NCBI GenBank assembly: GCA_002440665.1
Contig: DJUX01000046.1
Coordinates: forward strand, 1 to 64,000
Source: Dechloromonas sp. UBA6271
GTDB lineage: Bacteria > Pseudomonadota > Gammaproteobacteria > Burkholderiales > Rhodocyclaceae
Length of the DNA: 64,000 nt
Reading direction: 5' to 3'
Below, piece after piece: positions 7,973 to 16,635 of the stretch; the stretch's first letter is position 1, and every line of letters starts with the position of its first letter. The notes under the pieces were generated by a model that was not told the origin of the DNA, ran no database searches, and worked only from the letters and a program-made list of their open reading frames with translations. The translations under genes were made by a program, and so were the position numbers.

Positions 7973-9535
7973 TCAGCTTGCGGACGTGACCAGCAACGGC
8001 CCCAGCACTTCCTCTGTCGCTGGCGGCTTGGCGCCTTGCTGGGCCAGCCAGACGAAGCGCCCGGCGGGGGCGGCGGTGGTGGCGGCCTGGGCGGCGGCCA
8101 GTTCGGTCGCGTTGTTGACCAGCACGACGGCGCGCTTCAGGCCGGGGACGGTGGACAGGGTTTCCAGTTCGTAGAGGCAGCCCTTGTTGGCGGCGACGAA
8201 ATTGCGCAGGTCCATCAGCACGACGTCGCTGGCCCGCAACAGAGCGGCCAGCGCTTCCTGCCAGGTCGTGTCGTGGCAGTAGCATTCGTTGACCCGGTAG
8301 CGCCCCTCGGCGTCGGGTAGCCAGGTGAACTCGGCCAGCCGGCGCGGGATGTCGGCGGGGCTGTGGATGAAGCGCTCGCCGAGACGGCGGTCGAGGAAGG
8401 TGAAGATGTCGTCGGCGTCGATGGTGCGGTCGACGAGGTCGGTGCCGGCGATCAGCACGGTGTTGCCGGTCAGCCGCCAGCGTTCGATGACGCGGTCGAA
8501 GAGGTCCTGGACGTTGGCGTCCTGCTGGAAGACGCGCAGCACGAGCAGGGTCGGCGGCCGGCCGGGCGGGCGCTGGCCGGTGGTTTTGCGCATGAGCTGG
8601 GCGCCGAGCGGAATCCACAGCAGCGGCAGAAAGATGAACAAGGCGCCCCAGCCGTCGTCGGGAATGGCGCCGAGCGCCGGGCCGGTCAGGGCTATGGCCC
8701 AGACGGCGGTGAACAGGTAGAACAGTTCGGAGATCTGCCGCCGGGCGTAGGCGGCGGCCAGCCAGCGGCCGAGCGCCCGCGCCGGCCACCAGGCGATCGC
8801 CCACGGGGCGAGGGCGAAGAGCGCGATGGCGCCGGTCGCCGGCAGCCAGCCGATCAGCCAGTCGACCACCGGGCTGCCCCGGTCGACGAGTTCGGAGAGC
8901 AGGTCGACACCGGCCTGCGATGCCCAGCACAGGATGATGAAGACCGGCGCCAGCCAGGGGCCGACGGCGCGGGTGGCGCCGCCGAGGCAGAGGGCGGTGA
9001 CGATGACGAGCGGCAGGCCGATGTCGAGCGACATCCAGAACAGGACCTGCGCGAAGCTGACGTTCTCATTGACCCGCCAGGTGAGCAGGGCGACGGCGGC
9101 GACGAACCAGAGCAGCAGCGTGCCGACCAGCCGGCGGCGACGCCAGCGGTAGATGACGGCGATTACCGGGACGACTGCCCAGGCGTAGGCGGCCGTCAGC
9201 GTCAGCACGGTCTTCCAGGTGATCGGGCCATTAGCCATGATCTGCATCTGCAGCGTGCGGGTCAGCGCCATCGCCAGGGTCAGGGCGACGAAGGCGGCGA
9301 TCAGCTGGCGTTCGGCGCGCCGGTTGTCGGCCAGGCTGACGGCCACGGGCGGCAGATCGGCGGCGGCCGGCAAGTTTGGCGCCGCGCCGCCGCCGGTTGC
9401 GGTCGACGTCGTTTTTTGGCCGATTTTCATCAGCCGCTGCATCGCCGCCCGGTAGCGATTGGCGACGACCAGCGCGCCGATCACCGACAGCGCCGTGGCG
9501 ACGATCAGCAGGAAGGCGATCTTGCCGGGCAGCAT
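7973..9535 (-). CDS. Nine-helix membrane protein with cytosolic TIR-like domain
   Basis: Last gene of the five-gene leftward operon, 520 residues. The first ~320 residues contain about nine hydrophobic segments (for example 5-25, 78-100, 105-128, 135-153). The soluble C-terminus (about 335-520) looks Rossmann-like: a beta-strand TLLVLRVF, helices, then RASDVVLMDLRNF, GCLYELETL and RAVVLVNN. The pattern of a buried DVVLMDL strand followed by a short helix carrying Glu resembles TIR and TIR-like nucleotide-cleaving domains; I call that tentatively, as no decisive motif was seen. The gene starts 4 bp after the M15 peptidase stop. By analogy with conflict systems, a membrane-tethered effector or signal receiver is a reasonable guess. 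A copy of the dispersed 30-nt element lies in the linker after the first helix. Confidence 0.7.
   Translation of the reverse strand: MLPGKIAFLLIVATALSVIGALVVANRYRAAMQRLMKIGQKTTSTATGGGAAPNLPAAADLPPVAVSLADNRRAERQLIAAFVALTLAMALTRTLQMQIMANGPITWKTVLTLTAAYAWAVVPVIAVIYRWRRRRLVGTLLLWFVAAVALLTWRVNENVSFAQVLFWMSLDIGLPLVIVTALCLGGATRAVGPWLAPVFIILCWASQAGVDLLSELVDRGSPVVDWLIGWLPATGAIALFALAPWAIAWWPARALGRWLAAAYARRQISELFYLFTAVWAIALTGPALGAIPDDGWGALFIFLPLLWIPLGAQLMRKTTGQRPPGRPPTLLVLRVFQQDANVQDLFDRVIERWRLTGNTVLIAGTDLVDRTIDADDIFTFLDRRLGERFIHSPADIPRRLAEFTWLPDAEGRYRVNECYCHDTTWQEALAALLRASDVVLMDLRNFVAANKGCLYELETLSTVPGLKRAVVLVNNATELAAAQAATTAAPAGRFVWLAQQGAKPPATEEVLGPLLVTSAS
9398..9427 (+). repeat. Dispersed 30-nt element, copy A
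   Basis: TGCGGTCGAC, ten variable bases, then GGCCGATTTT. It is within the membrane-protein gene, in a low-complexity linker. The 16 bases at 9396-9411 are identical to the reverse complement of the copy at 26.3 kb. Confidence 0.6.
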
Positions 9536-9538
9536 GGT

Positions 9539-10234
9539 TCAGGTCATGGCCGTCAGACCGTGCACGTAGACCAGCCGACCACTGGATGTGTCGCGGACGT
9601 AGCTCAGGCATTGCTTGCGGTTGGCCCCGCTGCCAGGCGGCTTCAGCGAAATATGCACCCAGCCGGAATTCGGCCCCTTGGCCGGGTCGTAGCACTCGCA
9701 GATGATCTGGTCGAAATCGGCCAGGTGGTCGCGCGCCCAGGCCGCCAGTTCGAGCGTCGCCATGCCGACGATCTCGATGTCGCAGGCTTCGCCTGTGGCG
9801 TGCTGGCTGGTGCTGAGCCAGGTCGAGGGTTTCTTCTTCAGGGCACGTTCCAGATTCTGGCTGCGGAAGACGCTATTTGGGGTGAAGGGACCGAAGGCGT
9901 TGCGCACCGGCTGCAGGACGTTACGAGCGAGGTGCACGGCAACACGCAGTTGGGCCACCGTCTCGAATCCATTATCGATGCCCAGGCGGTCGGCCAGGTC
10001 GGATCGGGTCAGTTCGTAGAGCCGGAAGTTGGGGGCGACCAGTGTGCGCGGCGGCAGGCCGAGGGTGAATTGTTCGAGCGCCGCCTGGCTCATGTCGGGC
10101 GCTGTGGCGTCGCGCGGGGCGGCGGCTGGGACCGCGCGCGTGCCACGCCGGCGGAGGGCCTTGGGAGCCACGGACGCTTGGGCCTGAGCGCTCGGCGTGG
10201 CCACGGTGGGGGCTTTGTGCTTGCGCGGGCTCAT
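9539..10234 (-). CDS. Peptidase M15-family D,D-peptidase-like protein
   Basis: Protein of 231 residues whose C-terminal ~170 residues match zinc D-Ala-D-Ala peptidases of family M15. The SxHxxGxAxD motif appears as STSQHATGEACD (His145, Asp152) and the third zinc ligand as GWVHIS (His194). SVFRSQNLER is the typical substrate-side segment. The first ~50 residues are basic, Ala/Pro-rich and disordered, with no signal peptide, so export is not by Sec. It overlaps the CHAT-protein stop by 4 bp (ATGA) and runs 4 bp before the membrane-protein gene. Such enzymes occur as phage endolysins and near contractile injection systems. It could free particles from the cell or open a path through peptidoglycan (inference). 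Confidence 0.85.
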   Translation of the reverse strand: MSPRKHKAPTVATPSAQAQASVAPKALRRRGTRAVPAAAPRDATAPDMSQAALEQFTLGLPPRTLVAPNFRLYELTRSDLADRLGIDNGFETVAQLRVAVHLARNVLQPVRNAFGPFTPNSVFRSQNLERALKKKPSTWLSTSQHATGEACDIEIVGMATLELAAWARDHLADFDQIICECYDPAKGPNSGWVHISLKPPGSGANRKQCLSYVRDTSSGRLVYVHGLTAMT

Positions 10235-13200
10235 GACAGGCTCTCCAGAATTTCCTTGAGTACATCCTGTGTTGCTTTATCCTCCGCCGGCCAGAGGTCG
10301 AGGAGGAAGCGGATGTGTTCGGCGACCGAAGATTTCTCGCGTGGGCTGGCGCCGCGGGCGATGGCTTGGCGATAGGTGTCGATAACCTCCCCTGCCGTGG
10401 TCGTGCCGCTTCTTCGTCGCGCCGGCGTCTGTGTTTGCCAGAGCAGGCGGGTCAGACGCAGATCTGCCAAGCTGGCGCTGTCCCAAAAGTTGGGGACCTG
10501 GTCGCGACTGGAGGTCAGGCCGGCAATAAGCTTTTCCAGGTCCTGCATGGGGGGGGCTGCATCGAAGCCGGCAGCGATCGGGTCGAGCTGCATCGCCAGC
10601 AAGTGGCCGGCAACCCAGTTGGTGAAGGGATAAGCCTTTGGCTTCTTCGGGTTGTAGGCCAGCCGGTAGTGGTTGGCCATATTGACCAGCGCATTCGTTC
10701 GCTGGGCGTCATCTTCCTGGATTGTGGCCAGCCGCTTGTAGGCGCCGCCGAGCAGGCTCAGGCGCTCGGCCGTCTTGAAACAGCGGCAGACGGTGTCGAG
10801 ATCGAAAATGGCGCCCTCGGTCAGCTCGACCAGTTTCTGCCGCCGGGCTTCGCGCGTCGGTCCTTCCTTGGGGGTACTCTGCCATTGTTCAGCGGCTTGG
10901 CGGACGCGGAAATTGGCGTATTGCTCGAGCACGCGCAGGGTGAATTCGCCCTTTTCTTGTTCCAGTGCCGCCTTGAGGTGTGTGGTGGCGGTATCCCAGA
11001 TACGTGCTTCACCCCAAGCCAGGCCGAGGGCAGCGCGCAGGTCGCCCTGCTCATACCAGGCGCTTTGCTGACCGTCCGGAATGCGTTTTTCCAAAGCCTG
11101 CAGGGTGTCAGCGGCCGGGCCTTCCCAGCCGGCCCGGAGGTCGGCGGCCAAGTTGTCGAGTTCGGTGATCAGTTCGCGCGGCGAGGCAAAATCAGGCAGC
11201 GCGCTGGCATCGCGCTCGTCGCGTCGGGTGAAGCGGAAGTCGGGGTCGCCGTAACACTGGTAGGCACCCCAGGTGTTGCAGCCCTCGAAACGCTGGTGGA
11301 TGTCGGCACGGGCGAGACGGACGGCCTCGCCAAAGGCCTTGCCGTCCAGCATGGCGTTATAGAAGGTGGCGGCGAAGGCGGCCCCGGCCTGGTCGTCCAC
11401 CGCCCAGCCGGCAGCGATGACGGCGCGCACGCCCATGCGGATGAATTCCTCGCCCAGGTTGGCGGCCAGCCCGAGGCGGTCGAGTGACTGCGCGTTGCGC
11501 ATCTGGCCGAGGTGGCAGCAGTTGATGAAGACGAGGTCGGGCACAAAGCGCATCTGGTGGATGTCGCCCGGCGTCAGCAGGACGGCCCTGCCTTTCTTGT
11601 CGTTCCCCTCGCCGGGACGGTAACCGATAACCATGCCGGATAATGGCTTGTCGCTGCCCTCACGGAATTCATGGACACCGTGGCCGGCGAGGTGGAGGAT
11701 TTTCCAGCCCTGCCGGTGCAGGTTTTCGAGTATCGGTATGGGCGACTGGCTGATGCAATCGGTGACCACATAACCGCGGTCGCCGAGTACCTGCACGACC
11801 TGCTCTGCCTCGGCCTGGGCGCCCGGCAGTTGATCGAAGTCGGGATTGCCGCCGAGATCGGGGTCGCCGATGACCAGTGCCGTCCGCTCGCCGGTCTGCA
11901 ACGGGAGGGGGCGGAATTCCTGGGTGATGAACTGACGGATGAAACCGGCGTTGACGCTCGGCGGCTTGCTGTCGTTGCCCCAGCGGTTTTCGAGCAGCTC
12001 CCACGGGTAGCAGGCCGATTTCTTGTCGACGAGGACGACCATGTTGCCCTGCTGCGGGGCCATTTCGCGTAGCCGCAGGGGCAGCAGCATTTCAAACAGC
12101 GTCTTGGCCGCTTCCGGGTTTTGCCGGGTGTTGCTGCTGGCGACGCGGACGAAGTCGTCGGCCAGTGCCAACTGGCCGGTGGCGGTAGTTTCTTCGGCCC
12201 GCGCCCGGTCGGTCGGGAAAACGAAGCGTAGGACATTGCCCTCGTTCTCGCCCTTGATCTGGACGCGTTGATACCATTCGCAGGCCGGGTCGAAGCGGAT
12301 GCGCCGGTGGCCTGCTTCACCGTTTTCGAGGCAGCCTTTCGGCCAGTCGATCACTTCGCGCAAGCGCTTGTCACGCAGGGCTTCGCGCAGGGCGTTGGTG
12401 GCGCCGATGGCGACATCCTCGTAGAGTTCGATGAACTCCAGGCGGTCGATCAATACTCGATCGTTCAGTTGCTTGGCGATCAGGGCGGCGTTGGCGTCGA
12501 CCGCGGCATTGAGGATGGCCTTGACGCTGTCGCCGAGTGGAACGCCGCCGTCACCGGTCCCGACCAGCAGGCAGGAAATGGCCGCCGAGCGTGGTCGGCC
12601 GGCTTCGCCGAAGCGCTGGTCCGGCCACTGTGCGGCGCGCAGCGCGAAGTCGAGCAGGCCGCCGCGGACGCTGGATTCGAGCAGGCTGGGGCGCAGCTCG
12701 CCGATCTTGCCGAGGCCGACGATGACGGCGCCCATCGGCTCGGCATTCGGCGAATCGTTGAGGAACAGGGCATGGCTGCCCACTGCGCCGGGGTAGAGTC
12801 CGAGGTCGAAGTTGCGGGTGAGCTGACCGCCGAGCTGGCGGTCGAGCACGGCTTCGGCATTTACCACGGTATCGCCCTGGTAATGGCCGACCATCACCGG
12901 GTGGCGGGCGTAGCTTAGGCTGCCATGGGTGACGCTGACCGCGATGTGCGGCAGCGCGGTATCGATTTTGGCCGATATTTCCGGTTGACCGGAGAAACCC
13001 ATGCTGCGCAGGTCGCGCTCGCCGGGTATGCTGTCGGCTGGTGGTGTCGGCGGCAGCACGAAGGTGTTGGCCCGGCTGACCCCCCGGGCACGGGCCGGCG
13101 GGGTGCTCGGCAGGCGGCTCGTCCGCCCGCTGGCCAGAATGTCGAGATAGGCAGGGAAGGCACTTGGCTGGGCGCACAGCATGTCGTGCGCTGTGTCGGC

Positions 13201-15690
13201 GACGTACCACATCGGTATCCCGGGCAGCCGGCCGGAATCCCAGGTCACGGTGCCGTCGCCTTCCGGCGAGGCAATGAATTCGATGCGCTGGACGTCCGGG
13301 CGATACCACGTGTCGCCGGGGACGACCTGATAGTCGATGACGGTGGCCGGCTGGCTGCCGGCGACGTAGCACATGAAATCGGGGTCAGGGGCGGCGCTCC
13401 TGAGGAATTTCCAGGTCGTTCCCACCGTTTGCAGGTCGTTGGCGTTGGCGGTGTTCCAGTGGGCGGTGAGGGCTTTTTTGAGGTCGCTCCAGCGGGTCGG
13501 GTCGGTGAAATCCGGGTCGTCCGGCGCGAAGGGGAGCAGTTCGAGGAGGCCAGGGAAGCCGGCGACCAGGTTGATGATCTGGTCGGTGCTCTGTGTGATG
13601 TCGAGCAGCGACAGCTTGGCCTGCGTCGGGTTGAAGCCGGTCAGCCAGCGCACCGCCTCGTAGGAGCCGAGGTTGGGCGTGCCGAGCATCAGGAAGCGGC
13701 TGCCGGGTAGTTGCTTGATGCGCTTCCACAAGGCACTGCCGGCGCCGCTATCGGCGATCATGGCGCGAACGACGAGGCCGCCCATCGAGTGCGCGACCAG
13801 GCGCAGCGGCTGCTTGCTGCGCTCGGCCTGGGCGACCAGCGGCTCGATGCGTTCGGCCAGTCGCTGGGCGGCATCGCGCACCGAAAAGCGCCAGTCGTAG
13901 GGGAAGATTTCGACCCGGTGTGAACGGGCCAGAAAATCGACCAGAGGCCCATAAAAATCATCGACCAGGCCAACCGGGCGGATTTCCGTCTTGTCGCGGT
14001 CCCGGGCCAGCTTTTTCAGGCCGCCCTTGAGCAGCGACCAGTAGTTGAGCCAGACGGCCTCGTCGCCAACTGTCAGTTCGCTGCCCATGGTGCCGGGCAG
14101 GACGACGGCGATTGGGCGCGGCTGGGTGTCGCCGCGACTGCGCTGGACGATGTCGACGATGCGGGGCGCGGTCGGCCGGGGGGCGGCGATCGGCTGAAAG
14201 CCTGCATTGTCGCCGTCGGCCCGGGTCAGCGCGGCCTGCAGCCAGCCGATGCTCTTGTCGTTGATGAAGTAGCGGAAATGATTGACCCGCGGCCCCTTGT
14301 CGCCGCGGTAGCGTGCATTGGCGCCGCGCGGCAGGCCACCGCTCATCGATGCTGTATCGACGACCAGGTCGTGATCGTTCTTGTAGAACCAGTCGGAGGC
14401 GAGCACCTTGAGCGTGTTCCAGATACCATCGCCCGGCTCGATGTCGCCGGCGATCACCGAGAGGTCGGCCGATGTGCTCAATTCCGGCGTGTTGTTGAGT
14501 AGCCGGGTCAGCGCCGACCCCGGCATCATTGCCTCGACACCGGGCAGGACGCGTGGATCGGTGCGTTCCTTGACGACGGCATGCAGGAATTCGACGCTGT
14601 CGCCGAACAGGCCATTGCCGCTCGCCGTCTTGGCGACATAGTCGAGGACCGACAGCCAGCGGTCGAGACGGCCGGAGGCTAGCGTCGTGCCACGGGCCGG
14701 GCAGGCGACGCGGGCGAAGCGGGTGATGTGCAGCTTTTTCTTGCCGAGTACGCCGACCAGTTCGAGCAGGCGCTGGCGGTCGGCGTCGTAGGCCGCGTCG
14801 CGGGCTTTCATGTCCGCGTCGGACAATGGCAACAGGCCGAGTTGGCCGGCCAGCGTGCGATCGGCGGCGAACAGCGTGGTCACGCGCTCGGTGTCGAGCA
14901 CCTTGTCCAGATCGGTACAGCCGGCCAGGCACAGCACCTCGCCGACCAGGCCGCCGCGCGAATGGCTGACCAGGTGGATTTCCGCTTCGTCCGGCAGGCG
15001 CCGGGCGAGGGCCAGGGCGTTATCGATCGGGCTCTGGGTCAGTGTCCGGTGTTCCAGCGCGAAAGCCCGGTCGCCGTAAATCGGGGCCAGTTTCTGGCGC
15101 AATTTCTCGCCCTCGCTGCCCCGCCACAACTCGCCGAAGCTGCTTTGGGTGGATGAAGCGGTACCGTGCAGGAAGATCAGGATAGGCCCAGCATTGCCGG
15201 GGATGACGGCGGACTTGGCGACCGGCGCCAAGGCGAAGGGCGCCGCCAGGTCGAGTCGATACAGCCCGTCGGCGTGGCCGAGCTGTTTTTCTTCCAGGGT
15301 TGTGCCGAGTTTGGCGGCCGTCTTGCCCGCCAGGTCGATGCCGAAGAAATCGAGTACCTTCACGGCAAAACCGGCAAGGCCCCGTTCGCTGGCGGTCGCC
15401 CGCCTGGGGATGAGGCGCGAAAATTCCCAGGCGCCGTTGCCGTCACGCGTCGGCAGGTGGCCGAAGTCGCGTGCCAGGTCGTCGACCCGGCTCCACAGCA
15501 CGAAACCGTTTTCGAGTTCGACGCGGACGACATGGTCGGCCGGCACGTCCCGGATGTCCCCGGTAGCATCCCGTGCCGAACCTGGGAAAAGGCTGAATTC
15601 CGGCTGGGGGCCGGGACCTGCCTTTCGCGTCGCCTGGGCGATGACGCCGCGAATTTTGAAGGTTTGGGGTGCATCCGCTGACTTGGGCAT
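10231..15690 (-). CDS. CHAT caspase-like domain fused to two alpha/beta hydrolases
   Basis: Multidomain protein of 1819 residues. Domain 1 (about 165-470) is an alpha/beta hydrolase: LIFLHGTASS oxyanion region and HLVSHSRGG with nucleophile Ser244. Domain 2 (about 520-870) resembles LCAT-type lipases: VVLPGTMGSEL, LVAHSMGGLV with Ser635, and FLMLGTPNLGSYEAV. A segment of unknown fold (about 920-1230) follows. The CHAT domain (about 1260-1480) carries the caspase-like dyad: His1337 in LAGHGVHE and Cys1392 in FINCCHLG. The last ~330 residues are helical and TPR-like. GGAGG precedes the start by 8 bp. The gene follows the metacaspase by 36 bp. A combined protease and esterase suggests proteolytic control of lipid or ester cleavage (inference). 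A run of eight identical bases (10549-10556) lies near the 3' end. Confidence 0.88.
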   Translation of the reverse strand: MPKSADAPQTFKIRGVIAQATRKAGPGPQPEFSLFPGSARDATGDIRDVPADHVVRVELENGFVLWSRVDDLARDFGHLPTRDGNGAWEFSRLIPRRATASERGLAGFAVKVLDFFGIDLAGKTAAKLGTTLEEKQLGHADGLYRLDLAAPFALAPVAKSAVIPGNAGPILIFLHGTASSTQSSFGELWRGSEGEKLRQKLAPIYGDRAFALEHRTLTQSPIDNALALARRLPDEAEIHLVSHSRGGLVGEVLCLAGCTDLDKVLDTERVTTLFAADRTLAGQLGLLPLSDADMKARDAAYDADRQRLLELVGVLGKKKLHITRFARVACPARGTTLASGRLDRWLSVLDYVAKTASGNGLFGDSVEFLHAVVKERTDPRVLPGVEAMMPGSALTRLLNNTPELSTSADLSVIAGDIEPGDGIWNTLKVLASDWFYKNDHDLVVDTASMSGGLPRGANARYRGDKGPRVNHFRYFINDKSIGWLQAALTRADGDNAGFQPIAAPRPTAPRIVDIVQRSRGDTQPRPIAVVLPGTMGSELTVGDEAVWLNYWSLLKGGLKKLARDRDKTEIRPVGLVDDFYGPLVDFLARSHRVEIFPYDWRFSVRDAAQRLAERIEPLVAQAERSKQPLRLVAHSMGGLVVRAMIADSGAGSALWKRIKQLPGSRFLMLGTPNLGSYEAVRWLTGFNPTQAKLSLLDITQSTDQIINLVAGFPGLLELLPFAPDDPDFTDPTRWSDLKKALTAHWNTANANDLQTVGTTWKFLRSAAPDPDFMCYVAGSQPATVIDYQVVPGDTWYRPDVQRIEFIASPEGDGTVTWDSGRLPGIPMWYVADTAHDMLCAQPSAFPAYLDILASGRTSRLPSTPPARARGVSRANTFVLPPTPPADSIPGERDLRSMGFSGQPEISAKIDTALPHIAVSVTHGSLSYARHPVMVGHYQGDTVVNAEAVLDRQLGGQLTRNFDLGLYPGAVGSHALFLNDSPNAEPMGAVIVGLGKIGELRPSLLESSVRGGLLDFALRAAQWPDQRFGEAGRPRSAAISCLLVGTGDGGVPLGDSVKAILNAAVDANAALIAKQLNDRVLIDRLEFIELYEDVAIGATNALREALRDKRLREVIDWPKGCLENGEAGHRRIRFDPACEWYQRVQIKGENEGNVLRFVFPTDRARAEETTATGQLALADDFVRVASSNTRQNPEAAKTLFEMLLPLRLREMAPQQGNMVVLVDKKSACYPWELLENRWGNDSKPPSVNAGFIRQFITQEFRPLPLQTGERTALVIGDPDLGGNPDFDQLPGAQAEAEQVVQVLGDRGYVVTDCISQSPIPILENLHRQGWKILHLAGHGVHEFREGSDKPLSGMVIGYRPGEGNDKKGRAVLLTPGDIHQMRFVPDLVFINCCHLGQMRNAQSLDRLGLAANLGEEFIRMGVRAVIAAGWAVDDQAGAAFAATFYNAMLDGKAFGEAVRLARADIHQRFEGCNTWGAYQCYGDPDFRFTRRDERDASALPDFASPRELITELDNLAADLRAGWEGPAADTLQALEKRIPDGQQSAWYEQGDLRAALGLAWGEARIWDTATTHLKAALEQEKGEFTLRVLEQYANFRVRQAAEQWQSTPKEGPTREARRQKLVELTEGAIFDLDTVCRCFKTAERLSLLGGAYKRLATIQEDDAQRTNALVNMANHYRLAYNPKKPKAYPFTNWVAGHLLAMQLDPIAAGFDAAPPMQDLEKLIAGLTSSRDQVPNFWDSASLADLRLTRLLWQTQTPARRRSGTTTAGEVIDTYRQAIARGASPREKSSVAEHIRFLLDLWPAEDKATQDVLKEILESLS

Positions 15691-15726
15691 GGTGTCTTCC
15701 TCCGATATGGTCCGCCAAAGGGTTTC

Positions 15727-16560
15727 TTATTCGAGAACCTTGCCCTTGCGCGCACCCTCGCTGCCGAGGATCTGCGGCGACTGCGGGTAGCTGGCCGACG
15801 GCAGGTACTTGACGATGCCCTTGTGCCAGTCGGCGTAGGTGGCGCCTTCCTTCAGGGTCTTTAGCGCCTTCAGCGCGTAATAGGTGAAGGCGCCGTTGAA
15901 GCGGCCGGCAATCTTGGCATCGTAGCTATAGTTGTTGGGGCCTTCCTTGCAGCCGGAGAGCAGTAGGTCGCCGAGCTTGTTCGAGTAGGCGCTGAGCAGC
16001 GGCGAGGTGCCGGCAGGGGCGACCATCGTCGTCGCCGGCTTGCCGGCGCGGTCCTTCGGCAGCAGTTTTGTCGGCAGCCAGTTGCCCATGGGCATGAAGC
16101 GGGGCCGCGTGTCGGCGTCTTTCTCGGCCTTGGCGGCGCGGGTCACGGTGCCGGAATGGCAGCTGTCGGAAATCAGCACGATGCGCACCCCGGCCTTGCG
16201 GGCGCCGAAAATGCCCCTGATTTCATCGTCGATCAGCGCTGCGCCATTGGTCTGCAGGTCGTAGGGACAAAGCGCTTCGTCGAGGCCGTCGGCTTCGTCA
16301 CCGTCTTCGTCGGGCTGGTAGGTGCCGTGGCCGGAGAAGGTGATGACCAGGCTGTCGCCCTTGCTCGCCTTGCCGATCAGGTCGTTCATGGCCTTGACCA
16401 TGGCGGCCTTGGTCGCCTGGTCATCGAGCAGTTTGGCCACCTTGAAGCCGCGTTCGCCGAGGGCCGCCGCCCAGTCGTTGGCGTCGTTGACGCAGCCCTG
16501 CAAATCCATGTGGGTGCCGGGGTAGTTGTTGATGCCGATACAGAGGGCATTCTTGGCCAT
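15727..16560 (-). CDS. Metacaspase (C14 caspase-family peptidase)
   Basis: Caspase-fold cysteine peptidase of 277 residues consisting of essentially one catalytic domain. The opening KNALCIGINNYPGTHMDLQG is diagnostic of bacterial metacaspases. The dyad is complete: His78 in TFSGHGTY and Cys134 in ISDSCHSGT. The acidic loop YQPDEDGDEADGLDEALCPYD matches the substrate-pocket region of enzymes that cleave after Arg/Lys. No signal peptide is present. GAGGAG precedes the ATG. It lies 75 bp after the TPR-S/SLOG gene and 36 bp before the CHAT gene, within the same leftward operon. A cleavable partner is probably encoded nearby, but no site can be named from sequence alone. Confidence 0.93.
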   Translation of the reverse strand: MAKNALCIGINNYPGTHMDLQGCVNDANDWAAALGERGFKVAKLLDDQATKAAMVKAMNDLIGKASKGDSLVITFSGHGTYQPDEDGDEADGLDEALCPYDLQTNGAALIDDEIRGIFGARKAGVRIVLISDSCHSGTVTRAAKAEKDADTRPRFMPMGNWLPTKLLPKDRAGKPATTMVAPAGTSPLLSAYSNKLGDLLLSGCKEGPNNYSYDAKIAGRFNGAFTYYALKALKTLKEGATYADWHKGIVKYLPSASYPQSPQILGSEGARKGKVLE

Positions 16561-16635
16561 GATGTGTCTCCTCGATGGTGGTGTGGCGGGTAAAGGTTTT
16601 GCTGTTGCGGGTCGATCTCCTGTTTCCTGTCGTTG

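Noticed and set aside
8363..10375. Long plus-strand open frame opposite the membrane-protein and M15 genes
   Set aside because: Low-complexity Gly/Asp/Arg-rich translation typical of the reverse strand of a high-G+C gene; the minus strand holds catalytic motifs and good ribosome sites.
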